Below are positions 47,010 to 58,547 of a DNA stretch of 64,000 nucleotides, piece after piece; position 1 is the first letter of the stretch, and each line of letters starts with the position of its first letter. The notes under the pieces were generated by a model that saw nothing but the letters and a program-made list of their open reading frames with translations, was not told where the DNA came from and made no database searches. The stretch comes from Ipomoea triloba (taxonomy: Eukaryota; Streptophyta; Magnoliopsida; Solanales; Convolvulaceae). The DNA is taken from NCBI RefSeq assembly GCF_003576645.1, contig NC_044920.1, positions 14,453,865 through 14,517,864 of the forward strand. Direction: 5' to 3'. The position numbers were made by a program, and so were the translations under genes.

Positions 47010-47011
<2 letters not shown>
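46555..47011 (-). mobile_element. Solo LTR, 457 bp
   Basis: On the minus strand it starts TGATAGGGATAAAATCC and ends TACCATATCA, a TG...CA LTR. It has a TATA box CCTATAAAAGG (46731-46740 on the + strand) about 200 bases before the end, and is GC-richer than the TA repeats around it. Flanking 5-mers TATAT / CATAT do not give a clear TSD in such sequence. No internal region, so homologous recombination between two LTRs is the likely origin. Confidence 0.6.
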
Positions 47012-47052
<41 letters not shown>

Positions 47053-49203
47053 CAAAAAATATAAATTAATATATAAAATAATTTGTTTGAAGAAGTAGAA
47101 ATTGCAAATTGCTTTGAAGAAATAGAAATTGCCAATTTGTTTGAACTTGATGAGGTTTCGGCAATTACCATTGAATTGAAGAACTAACGAATTTGTTATA
47201 TTTAACGGAAAAAGTTTGGTAAAGTTATAAAAGATTAGGATAAATTAGGAATTTAATTGGAGGTTGCACAATATGAAGAACACAAAGTACAATATCTTAT
47301 AGCAGACTAATACACCAACATTTTTTTAGTTCCAGTTAGGAGTCTAACATTATTGGCTCTTATTAAAAGTGTAGATTTTGTGTTATGTGAAAAAATTCTA
47401 AAGTAATGATCGACACTCGTGTCAATCGTACTCATAATTATGTATTTCATACTTTATTACATAGAGTATAATTAGAAATCATTATCAATAATAATTACAA
47501 TAATGTATGGTATATATAATAATAGTATGGTTAATTAGAATGTCGACTAACACGGTAAATTTTTTCTACTACATTGGCCCCCCCAACTCAAGTTTTCGGG
47601 CTCCGCCCCTACCCAAGGCTATCATATTTTGGACACTTCTGGTCATTCTCACTCTATTTTACGAAAGTGTATTTTTCGATGACAAAGAAGAGACTTCTTT
47701 CTTTTTTACCTTGTTTTTATTGCTCTAAAGCTATAGTAGATGATTCATAGAATCATGGACTAAAACAATAGCGGTCAGACTAAAGCTGACCGGGTGGCGA
47801 CATCCTGAGCTTTCCAACTGCATTGCAAAATGATTCACCTGCACCCGGAGGTCCTCACGTACTCGGTATTGCCATTGACGAAGGACGATTTGGAGCCGGG
47901 TTGAATGAGATGAAGATAAGAGCCGACTGAAGAAGATGGTGCAACCCACGACTAAAGACACGAAATAAAAAACTAGTGCTGAAAATTGGAAAATAAAAAA
48001 AATTGAAGAGACAAAAATGCCCTTGCCTAAAATAAGATTTCACTTGAAAAATTCATCATATCAGAAGGACCAAACATGTCAAAAATATGATAGTCTGGGT
48101 TGTTAAATAACAAAATCGATTGTTTGGGACTAAATTAAGTTTGGAATTGTCACTAAAGACAATGGACCTCCGTTGGAATTAACTCAATGAAAAATAAACA
48201 ATTTAAGAGACAAAAATACATTTGTCTAAAATATGATTTACCAGAAAAGTCACCAGAATGACCAAAAGTGTCCAAAATATAATAGTGTAGGGTGTTAAAT
48301 GGCAAAAACGATAGTATGAAATTAAATTTGAAATTGTTACAAAAAAACAAGGGACCTCCGCTGGAATTAACTCTTGCCCCATTAATATTAAAGTATGTTA
48401 TTTTACAATGGTGACATGATGATATAAAGATACCTAGACTTAAATTTCGGTATTTAGGTATAAGTATAATAATTATTTTAGTTTAATTTGGAAACAAAGA
48501 TTTAAAGGACCTTGTTGGAGAATTCAATTTTGGTCTAAAATTATTTTGGAGTATAGAGTCTGGTTCATATGAGAATCATTTTTCAAGTGAGAATATGTGG
48601 TTTAATCTAGTCTCTTCATTTGACAAGATTTAATCGATAAAATTTAATTAGTATTTTAATCCTTATTTATTTATTTATTGTGTTAGGGACATTCAGGTAA
48701 TCTTTCATGTAGTTTCTTAGCAAGAAGTTTCTTTATAGATTATGTTGCATGATTTTAAGGAATTATAACAATGATTTTAGGGATTTTTCCGATCATGTTT
48801 CATCGTTATTCTTTCGGTTTTTTCTGACGTTGGCGGTGACTACTTCGCATGGCTTCATGTTTGTTCTATTTGTTTCTTTAATTTGTTTGGTTGTTTGTTG
48901 GTTTTTTTTGTTTTGTTTTGTTTTGTGTTTGTTTTTGTTTTTGTTTTTTGTTTTTTGTTTTTTTTTTTTGCGGTTTGTTGGAGTATGCTTTTGATTAGTT
49001 TTTTTTTTTTTTTTTTTGATAAATTTGTGATTTTAATAGGGGGTGCATCGTAGGCTGTTGAGTTGTACATTGGAGTGCTAGGTGAGGTGCATCGTATGAT
49101 ACATTTGTGCACTCTTAGAGCAAAACTTGTTCATTGCTAGTAGTAAAATTGTGAATTATGTGGGGCAGTGTTCTGTGTCTTGTGTTAATATGACGGTGGT
49201 CAA

Positions 49204-49566
49204 TTTTAGGGGTTAGGGTTTAGGAGTACGATTAGGGTTTAGGGTTTAGGCATTTAAGGTGTGGATTTACAAAATATTGTACAACTTTGTGCACTATAGA
49301 GTAAAAATTGTGTTTTTCTAGTAGTAAATGTGTACATTTCTATGGAACTAGTGGTGTATTACTTTGTTGGTGGTTGTGCATTATGGTGGGCCCCGAGAGT
49401 GTTGTGCATTTTGCGTTAGTTGTTAGGGGTTACTGTTTAGGGTGATTCGGGTAGGGGTTAGGGTTTAGTGTTTAGTAATTACGGATTAATTTGAGGCCTT
49501 TAGGGTTTAGGGTACGATTTATGGTTTAGGATTTCTCGTATAGTGGTTAGGGTTTAGGGTTATTGG
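49204..49566 (+). repeat. Degenerate telomere-like repeats
   Basis: Many TTTAGGG / TTAGGGTTTAGGG words at 49204-49253, 49420-49480 and 49490-49566, with one more after the hAT (60952-60964). TTTAGGG is the plant telomere unit; here it is scattered and impure, inside a mobile element. Confidence 0.8.
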
Positions 49567-49870
49567 TATAGTCGTCAAAATGGGTTAGCGTGCCAGGTTT
49601 GCCCGTCCCGCCCCGCGAAATGGAACGGGCATGCTTTGATATTATGGGCCCGTATTTTAGCCGGCTTTTTAGCCCGCCCTCGCCTAACCCGCGGGCTTTG
49701 GAGGGATGGGCTTGGCAAGTCGACGGTAGGGCCTGCCAAGCACACCAAATTTATATTCAAAATTTATTTTAAAAAAATGCTACAATATATATCAAATTTG
49801 TGTTTACAGTTTACAGTAAACTTCAAACCAAAATTCAATTGTAATTGAATTTTGGTTTATAGTTAACTAT

Positions 49871-51200
49871 TTATAAGCTCCCAAGATGGCTTAGTACTAA
49901 GGTTTATATCGGGGTGAATTGATAGAAAAATTAGTGTATTTTTGTGACTAATCTATGGTAATTTATGCTCTAATGAGTTGACTACGTGCAAAGCTATCTC
50001 TTGTATGTTTTAGAATGTTTTACAGGTCCCGAGAGCCACTCGGCAAGACATAAGGACATAACGAGCATTTAGAGCAAAGAAGAAGTCCTGGGATGGCAAG
50101 GATGTGCAATCCACGCATGGAGCCAACATGGACGAATTCCAGTGTGTGTCCACATGGAAATCTACGCGTGGATGCAACATGGACTGGACATGCGGAAGGA
50201 AAATTAATGAGGGCAATTTTGGGAAGGCTATTTAAGGAAGCTAGTTAGGATTTTTCAGAGGATCACATTTGGAAAGTTTTTTTAGACAATCTTATATTTA
50301 CAATTCTTAGAGAGCAATTTAGAGAGAGAAACACTTAGAGATCCAAGTTGTTGAAGGATTGAAGATCAAGTTGGATTGAAGCTTGTATTTCATTTCCTAG
50401 GTGAATTCTATCTTTAATTTCATTTCCATTTCAATTTCTATTTTCAATTCATAGTCTTCTAGATTGAATTAGGTTTTATGATTTTGAATCCATGAATATG
50501 TGTGGCTAATCCCTTCTAGGGATTGACTTGTGTGAAGCTATGCTTGCTTAGTGTGATTTCTCATTTCTATTGATGGAATTTGATTCATGTTGTGTTGGAG
50601 ATCTATTTTTGTCTTTGATTGATGAATTGATTTAATCCTAAGTAGATTTGGCCAATATCTTAGAAGATTGAGATCTTGATTCTATCATGCTTGTTGATAT
50701 GAGTTGAGAGATAGCTTTTGCAATCTTAGATCCTATGGAGTTCTATCATTGGGAATAGTAGGAATGTGTGTAGCTTAGGTGTTTGATAAAATGTCTTTTA
50801 GGGCTTTTGGTTACTAAGAAGTACTCCTAAGACTAAGAAGCCTTAGTACACAAATGTGGAAGGGGATTATGAGATCACACTCTTGAATAGCCAACATGAT
50901 TGAATCAATATTCCATTACTTAAGACACACCGTGAGGCAACATAGCTAGCACAACTCATTCCCTTGTTTACTACTATTTGTTACTTCAATTTTGTTTACC
51001 TTACTCGATTACAAACTCTCCAATTACAAATGCCACTACACACTCTTCAACAACCTCACATGTTCCATTACACATTTACTTGAATCAAAGCTAAGCAATC
51101 TTCCGCATTGCCTCCTTCAAGACCGACACTCGGGGAGTCTTGACTCTTCATTTTATCTATTTCATCTTTCTATCCAACCACGTAAACTATATCAACTTCA
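49871..51200 (+). repeat. 5' LTR of the Athila-like element
   Basis: Starts TTATAAGCTCCCAAGATGGC (3' copy TGATAAGC) and ends TATATCAACTTCA. It has a segment of palindromic CCACGC(A/G)TGG words at about 50110-50190 that is about 50 bp shorter in the 3' LTR. Confidence 0.9.
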
Positions 51201-51222
51201 AAAATTGCGCCGTTGCTGGGGA
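51201..51222 (+). promoter_or_regulatory. Primer binding site of the Athila-like element
   Basis: AAAATTGCGCCGTTGCTGGG, close to the TGGCGCCGTTGCCGGGG type used by Athila/Tat elements. Confidence 0.75.
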
Positions 51223-51479
51223 GGCAATAGGTTGTCATTGCAAATTTGCTTTTCTTTAAGTAAATGCTTTTGCGAACTTGAGTGTTGTTCATTCCATTGT
51301 TTTGTTTTACTTGTTTTGTTACTTACCCTCGATTGACTACTTCTAGTCAAGAGAGGATTGTTTGTTGCTTTCTTGATCATTTAAAAGGTGAATGCACATA
51401 AGAGCAAAGGGAAACTAAGGGCTACTTTCTTACATATCGAAAATCAATAAGGCAATAAGAAGGAGAAACATCCGAACAA

Positions 51480-53993
51480 ATGGCTTCTACAAGTGCTACT
51501 AAAAACTCTCAAGGGAGAGGAGTACCTACACAAACCCCACCATCGATCCCAAATAATCCACCTGGAGTACCTAATCCAAATGAGCCGACAATAGAGGAAC
51601 CGCAAGTTGACCATGTGAATCAACCGGAGCCGATTACAGTTGAAGAATACAATGATATGCCACATGGGCAACAGAAATCAATCGCCGACTACATGACATC
51701 GGAGTTCAATATGCATAATTCCATTTATGTTCCACCATTGGAGAACATAAATTTTCACGTGCATCCTACGATTCTCACATTGGTGCAAAACAGTCCATAT
51801 GCAGGACTACCGTTAGAGGACCTGCACGCACACATAACAAGATTCATCCGAGCTTACGAAATGTATAGACAAGAAGGAGTGAGTGAAGAGGTTATTAGAT
51901 TGAAACTCTTTCCATTTTCCGTGATTGGAGAAGCTTCAAGATCGCTCGATAGTCAAGATGATCACCACTTCCGTTCTTGGCAACAACTACACAAGGAGTT
52001 TATGAATGAATTTTTCCCCTTAACCAAGACAATGAAAATCCAAAGGCAAATCCAAGAGTTTAAACAAAGAAGATTGGAAAGCTTGAGAGAGGCTTGGAGA
52101 AGATTCAAAATATTAAAAAGGCAATGTCCGCATGATTTGATCCATCCTTGGGATGTAGTTAGTTCATTCTATGGAGGTTTAACCGACGAGGGAAAAATGC
52201 TCATTGATTCTTCATCGAGTGGGGCATTTGTTTCACTAGCACTTCCCGAGGCGGAAGAATTGATTGAAAGGATTTCAAAGAACACTTCTTGTTGGTATGA
52301 TAGAAGGGAGGAGCATAATGGAATGTATACGGTGAAAGGTCATGTGGCGAATGAAGCGAAAATTGAAGCTATGAACTATGAAATTAAAAGGCTACAATCA
52401 TTGGTGGAAAAAATGGAAGTGAAAGCAAAACCTTGTATGGCGTTGGCTTTGTATTGCAATATATGTGGAGGACCTCATGACACGAACATTTGTACATCAC
52501 CTTCCGCATCGGAGCATGTGGAAGCGGTGGACTACCAATGAGGGACAAACTACAATGCCTACGGAGGAGGAAATCATGGATGGAAACAAGGTGAAGGTTG
52601 GAACAATAGTAATGGACGATTCCAAGGGAAAGCAAATTATAATCAAGGTGGCAACCCCACCTACGGTCAAAATGAGAAGGGTCGAATTGTATATGGCCCA
52701 TCCCAAGGAAATGGAGCTCAAATGACTCATTATAGACCTAATTATAACTCTCAATTGGAATATGCTCAACAAAGGAGAGTCGACATAAGAGAAGTTGATG
52801 AGAGATTATCAAGGACGATTATGGAGCTAAAGAATGATAGGGCAAATCTCAAACAAGAGATCACCCAAGAAACTAGACAAGAAATTTCGAGTTTGCGGCA
52901 AGAATTTAAGGTTACTCTCAAGACCATAGAGAATCAAATTTCTCAAATGTTTAAAATGATGTCTGAAAGACACTATGGTCAACTACCAAGCAATATCGAG
53001 AACAATCCAAAGGAGAGAGTTAGTGTCGTGGCTGTGATTGAAGAAAGCCATGAAGGATGTGATCCAATGGACATAATATGCGGGATGTGTGATTGCAAGA
53101 AGACTACCTCTTCTAGTCAAAACCTTGAAAATGAAATGAAAAATGCTTATTATGAGATTCTAAAATTCGAGGGAGAAAGCAAGGTCACCTCTTGTGACCA
53201 TGAAGGAGAAAAGAAGGAGAACAAGGAGGAGATCACCTCTTGTGATCACGAAGTCAAAAAGACCGTGTTTTCAAAGCACGAATCCAATACCTCAAAATGA
53301 AAAGATAGGGCGAGAAAAGGCACATTTCATGTTTTCATGCAAAAATTCTTTTATGATGATCAATGCCGTGAGTTATTAAAAAATGATGCCTTTGAAGATT
53401 ATGCATGTCTAGGCAAAGAGACCTCGGCACTAGTGACCTCGGGTTGCCCCATAAAGAAGGGTGACCCGAGAGCTTTCGTAGTTCCTTGTTCTATCAAGAA
53501 CATGGAATTTCCAAAAGCTCTTGTCGATCTCAGAGTTTCTATTAATCTAATGCCCTTGAGTTTATTTAAAGATTTGGGTTTACCTTACTTGAAGCCGACA
53601 AGGCTCACCCTCCGCCTAGTCGGCGAAACCACTCGGTATTCGAAGGGTTTGGTGGAGGACGTGCTTGTAAAGGTAGGAGAATTCCTTGTGCCGGTCGACT
53701 TTATTGTTTGCGAAATGGGAAAAGAAGAGCCCTTTGGCTCATTAATTCTTGGAAGGCTGTTTTTAGCTACGTGTCGTGCTCGGATTGATGTGAGCATGGG
53801 CGAAATTGCTTTAAGGTTTGATGGACAAAAAGACAAAACGGAGAAGGCAAAATTTGAAAAGAAGGAGGAAGAACTCAAAGCTATGGTCAAGGTGAAAACC
53901 AAGACTAAATCTCGATGGGAGAATGAAAAGTTGGTTTGGAAGAACACATGGGTTCCAAAATGTTTCCAACCAACAACAAAAGAGTATGGCTGA
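51480..53993 (+). pseudogene. Athila-like gag-protease with two in-frame stops
   Basis: ATG at 51480; 838 codons in one frame broken only by TGA at 52539-52541 and 53298-53300. Gag (about residues 85-270) has SPYAGLPLEDLHAHITRF, RLKLFPFSVIGEASRSL and FFPLTKTMKIQRQI, the retrotransposon gag domain. A short zinc-knuckle-like CNICGGPHDTNIC follows, then a glycine/asparagine-rich part and a coiled-coil-like stretch (EITQETRQEISSLRQEF). The aspartic protease begins KKGDPRAFVVPC; its active-site block reads VDLRVSINLMPLSLF where Athila relatives have DLGAS, so the catalytic Gly is lost. The frame ends soon after (KEYG, stop), where RT would start. Confidence 0.85.
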
Positions 53994-55276
53994 TATGAAG
54001 GGAGAAACGTTGCGTCTAGCCAAAGACTTAAAACGTGGAGCTACTTGGGAGGCAACCCAAGGTGTTTTGTGATTAAATTTATGTCATTTTTGTGTTTTGT
54101 TCTAGTGTTTTGTTAGTATTTTGTTCGTATATGTTTTTGGGAGACTAATTTGCAGGGTGATGATCGAAAAATGCTACGGTTGTGCCAAAAATTGACAAAA
54201 AGGCAAAAGGAAAAGTCGGGAATCGAAGAAAAGACAGGACATCACTGTCCACGTGTCCTCCACGCGTGAAGGACACATGGACACAATCCAGTGTTTGTCC
54301 ACGTGGACATCCACGCATGGAGTCTATGTGGACAGATTCCAGTGTGTATCCACACGCGGATCCACGCGTGGATCACACGTGGACTGGACGATCGACAGAA
54401 ATAAAAGAAATGGCCGAACCACACAATTCCCCACCCCCAACTTCATTTTTCTCTTCCTCTTCCACGCCAAAACATCCATCTCAAGCAAGGTTTGAGCAAA
54501 TTTTCACCATTCTTCATATTTCTTCACTTTTCAATGTCAAAAACATCACACAAGGTAAAAATCATCTTTATAATGTAACTTCCATGGTTACTTTTGAGCT
54601 TTCAAATTGAAATTCTTGAAATTCTATCCTACATTGTCTTGCAAAATTTTGTATGATTTAAGTGTTGTTATTGGTTAAGAATGCATCATAGAGCTTTATT
54701 TCATTACTTTCTTTCATTCTTTGTGATTAATTTCATGGATTGAACCCAAATTTTAAACACTAGTGTGAACACCATGAATATGCAAATGGGTTTGATAATA
54801 TGTTTGATGTTTTGATGAAATTGATGATTGAATTGAGGTAGAAACTTGTCTTAGAACACATATATACCATCAATTTGATATTACACACACTTGGTTTGAG
54901 AATTTCAATTTCACTCTTCAAGCCTAATTTTGAAATTGGAGAAGAAGATGAAGTTGACTTTTGACATTGTTGACTTTTGCTTTGACATTGTTGACTTTTG
55001 CTAAATAGTTGTTATATCTTGAAATTGTGAATGTGTGTGATATTCGAACTATATTGTTGATATTTTGATGATGAGAATTGATCAAAAAAAGAGGGAAAAC
55101 TATGACAAAATTTTTGAAAAATGTGAGAGCAATTTTTGAAAAAGAGAAGGAAATTCGAAAAAAAAAGAGAGGAAAGAAATAACAAATAATTGAGAAAGAT
55201 GATGAGTAGAAATGAAAGAAAGTTGAAATTAACCAATTACTTTTATGGAATTTTGTTGATTGTAAAATATTGTAGG
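53994..55276 (+). other. Athila-like spacer with tandem CACGTGG-type repeats
   Basis: Right after the protease frame is the block CTTGGGAGGCAACCCAAGG (54047-54065), which in Athila-type elements marks the end of a coding region. Then 54246-54395 has imperfect repeats with CCACGCGTGGA, CCACGTGGACA and GGACAGATTCCAGTGTGTA, the same words as in the LTR at 50110-50190. No gene. Confidence 0.7.
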
Positions 55277-56575
55277 ATGGGACGGAGGAAAGAAATCGCT
55301 AAGAAACAAAGATATGAAGAAGGAGGTACTAGCAGGGCGAGAACAAGAGTACAACCACCACGGATGCAACCGCTTCAAGTGCCCCAACAGATTAATACAA
55401 ATGCTAGGGGAACTAGAACATTGAGAAACCTTACATCAGCAGAGCTTGCCTTGGTAGATGTTTATAAAGGGAAAAACCTCATGGAGGGAAGATACTTGGA
55501 TCCCATCATCTTAAGGGAATTTGATTGTTACGAGGAGGTCTCAAGATTGCTCCAACATCCACAATGGAGCAAGGTGTTCGAGTGGAGAGAGCCCACTTAC
55601 TCTCCAGTCACATATGAGTTCTTGGCCACGTTGCAAATCAAGGAAGAAGCAAACAGCGCGAGGAAATCAATTTCCAATAGATTATTTGGCCTGAAGTATA
55701 ATCACTCGGTTGATGAGCTAGCTATAATCCTAGGACTCCATGATAGGGATGAAGTGCTAATGCACTATTTTCAGGATTTCAAATATGACTTTGATTGTGA
55801 CAGGGATGCTGCTGCTTATTGGGGAGAGATCACAAACGGGAAGAGATATGATTCTAGCAATCTCAAGGCTAGACAGATCAAGAAGAACTCCCTCAAGGCA
55901 ATCAGACTTGCGTTGGCAGTCAATCTTTCAAGCAGGAAAACAAACTTGAACAAGACCTACCGGCAAGATCTCTTTTACATGTGGAGTATGGAGAACCGTG
56001 TGAATGTCAACATGGGAATGCAAGTGAAAAAGTGGTTGGGAGCGCATCACAAGTAGAACGTACATGCCATTTTCATTGGTCCATTGGTGGCAAAGTTGTG
56101 TTGAGGATTAGGACTCGACAATGATCTTGACAGAGAAAAAGTTGAAGCCCAGATGAAGCCTTTTTCTATCCAGAAGTTCACGGCCATGTACATCCGACTT
56201 GGAGGTGACAATGCACCTCCTATGGGGATTCCTGACGGTACTGACAACGAGGATGAGGAGGAAGGAGCGCAGAATGTCCAAGAGGAGCAAGGAGGGCAAG
56301 CACATAGCATAGTGGACCATCCATGATGGATTGGGAGTCCACTCAAGCTTTTCACAGGCAGTTACATGAGGAGCAAATGGCCTACCTCCGAGCCCACAGT
56401 GCGAGACAAGAAGAACTGATTACATCTTTGTATGCTCGCCATGATAGGCAGGATGAGGAGATCCTCCGGACGAGAAGGGCAGTTGAGCACAATGCTAGAC
56501 TGATTGAGGAGATGCATGCCCGGCTTGCCAATCAATTCCACCCTCCATGCTTTGGTGATCAATGAACGAGTGCCC
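55277..56575 (+). pseudogene. Athila ORF1-like (env-position) protein, broken
   Basis: ATG at 55277 gives 259 residues (MGRRKEIAKKQRYEEGG, then YLDPIILREFDCYEEV, PTYSPVTYEFLATLQ, NRLFGLKYNHSVDELAIILG, YRQDLFYMWSMENRVNVNMG) to a TAG at 56054. The frame continues past it and past a TGA near 56099 (MKPFSIQKFTAMYIRLGG, then an acidic stretch), then a shifted frame (56323-56565) with RQLHEEQMAYLRAHSARQEE, probably a coiled coil. This looks like the Athila ORF1 / 'putative plant transposon protein' group found downstream of pol. No signal peptide or membrane segment is seen, so an envelope role is not supported. Confidence 0.65.
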
Positions 56576-58547
56576 TGACCACTGAAGAAAAAGAGAAAGA
56601 GAAGGAAGAAAAGAAATGAACCCAAAAATAATGTTTGTGATGAGTGTTTGATGATGGCCCCATGAAAAATATTAGGTTCCCCATGCGCGGGGTTTCGCCT
56701 TTATTTTCTTTATTTTTTCTATGCTTTTAATGTTTTTATTTGCTTGCTTTTTTTCATGCATTTTTAATATTTGTCTGAATGTTTAAATACCTTTTAATGT
56801 TTTGCAGTTATTAGTTCTTTAGTTGTTATTACTCTAGTATATGTTTAATTCTTTTCTTTAGCTTGATGTTATTTCTTTATTGCATTTGAGTCGGACTAAA
56901 GACGTTAAATGTGACGCTCTTAGGAGGCACCCCAAGCTTTATTCAAAAAAAAAGAAGAAGAAAGAAAATAGGATGACAAGAAAAGAAAAGAAACAGAGAG
57001 TAGGAATAATTAGATAGCTTTCCTAATTGCACTTTGATATTTCTTATACTAACCGTTGTTTATGTAGCTTTGTTAATGGAGGCCACCCGATGTTGGAAGC
57101 TAAAGTGTGGAAAAAGGGATGCATACTTGGTTTAGCCTCTTATCCCTTTTCTATTTTATGCCCCGTTTTCAAATTTAAAGTGTGGAAAATGTTGTATAGC
57201 TTTGCATATGTCTTATACTCAAATGATAAGCATGCTATGTTATTGTGTCACAAAGGATCGATTTAGTGTACCCCACACCCCATAGTCAATTCCGAAGTGT
57301 GGAAAGGGGTTTGTTTTGAATTGCTTGACTAGACCCGTGTTCCTTTATTCCATAAAGTCCTCAAGGCAACATCGATGACGATGTTTGATTCAAAGTATGG
57401 AAAGGACGCACGTTGTGCTTAAATGCTTGATTGCTTAATTTGGTCTTGTGGTCATGATAGATGGGTGTGTTTGCCATTTGGAGAGTGAGTTATTGTTTGT
57501 GCTATCTAGGGAGAATTTTGACTAGATGCCAATAAAGTTTTTATTCTTGAAATATCTTTGGGAAGTTACCTTTTTGCACCTATGAGAGTGTTTAGAACCA
57601 AATAGGTTTACATTCTTGCTTGCTTGCATGATGTTCACCTCTTATTTAGATAGTACCTTAGTCAAGGATCTCTTGAAGTAGGAGTGTGCACTTCTTAGCT
57701 TGAGAAAGATAATGTAAGTGAAGCCCGGAATTGAACTAACCTTGGTAGGGCATGAGGCAAAAGGTGAACCTATTGGTGAGCATTAAAGTGAAAAATCCCT
57801 TAATCCCAAGAAAAATGCATGAGGGGATGTATGAAGAAAAGTAGAAAAGGCAAAAGGCCGCTCCTAGAGGTAAGATCCGAGGAAAGCCATCTCGCTAGGA
57901 TATGGGCAACCATTGCACCGTTTTCAAACAAGCGTAGAGCTCTACGTGAAGTCGGTTGTCCACGCGAAATGATCTTAAGAGATGAGAAAACAAAAGAGGA
58001 GGTGAGCCGCTGCGCTAGGGTTTGGGTACTCATTGCACCGACCTTCGAAAAAGCATGGAGATCCATGTGAAGTCGGGTGCCCAATGACGTTACCCTACGA
58101 AGTGAGACTAAAGAGGGACCACCCCAAGCCATTGGCAGTGAGTGGTCTATGCCCCTACCCCCACTTATCTTACTTGTTTGGGCTTTGGCGTTTGGATGGA
58201 AGGGTTGATTAATTAGTGTACATCGTTCCCACTAGTCGGATTGGCTTGAAGGCTCTAGTTAAATGAGATGTGAAATAAAAATAGCATGATGCGAGAAGTG
58301 TGTTCCTGTTGCTTAAATGACTATCTATGAAGGGTTTTTGCTTCCCGGAAATATTCCTTCAGTTGTATGACATGTAGCCATCATTCTTTGTAGATAACAT
58401 GAAGGATTTCCCCCTCTCCGGTAGCCTTCGCATTCATTTTTTATCGACAGAAAGTCCAAATTGAGTAAGCCTAGTATCTTGGGAACTTATGCGCTTGAAG
58501 TAGAATTGTCTTGCTTGAGGGCAAGCAAGGTTTAAAGTGTGAAAACT
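56576..58547 (+). other. Athila-like 3' noncoding region
   Basis: No gene. A second block GACTAAAGACGTTAAATGTG...AGGAGGCACCCCA (56892-56934) mirrors the one at 54047. A short hairpin CCCCATGCGCGGGG lies at 56679. A roughly 130-bp imperfect duplication (TGGGCAACCATTGCACCG at 57902; TGGGTACTCATTGCACCG at 58023) is near the end. Confidence 0.6.

Larger units (their letters stand above)
44948..47611. mobile_element. hAT-like element, 2.7 kb, inside the MULE
   Basis: Ends CAGGGGCAGGGCC and, from the other strand, TAGGGGCGGAGCC. TSD CTCAAGGC (44940-44947) against CCCAAGGC (47612-47619), 8 bp with one change. No transposase frame; it contains microsatellites at 45037-45066, 46338-46552 and 47014-47050 and the solo LTR below. 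Confidence 0.75.
44674..48373. mobile_element. Mutator-like element, 3.7 kb, doubled terminal repeats
   Basis: Left end GAGTAAATTTCATTGGAGAT; right end, from the other strand, GAGTTAATTCCAGCGGAGGT. Both arms continue with TTGTCTTT(A)G, a TATCATATTTTGGACA-like block and ATTTTAGACAA, and both carry a second copy of the end (left from about 44860, right from about 48180). TSD TTGCCATTA (44665-44673) against TTGCCCCATTA (48374-48384), two bases inserted. Interior: a GC-richer unrecognised segment 47760-47960 that may be captured, and a nested hAT. No transposase seen. Confidence 0.75.
37551..48555. repeat. Block C: third copy of the TPS upstream DNA (continues at 61598)
   Basis: Collinear with block A: 37551-37620 with 6290-6360, 38640-39120 with 6480-7210, 44340-44670 with 7760-8029, 48374-48555 with about 8585-8815 and 10740-10815. 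The match resumes after the 48556-61589 insertion with TATACACAAGCAATAATGCA at 61597 (10815 in A). No terpene synthase exons follow it inside this window. Confidence 0.8.

Noticed and set aside
44674..48373. CRISPR-like or satellite array
   Set aside because: Repeats here are doubled MULE ends and microsatellites; there are no regularly spaced identical repeats with unique spacers anywhere in the window.
55190..56575. Envelope protein making this an endogenous virus
   Set aside because: No signal peptide or membrane segment is seen; the frame resembles Athila ORF1-type proteins of plant retrotransposons.
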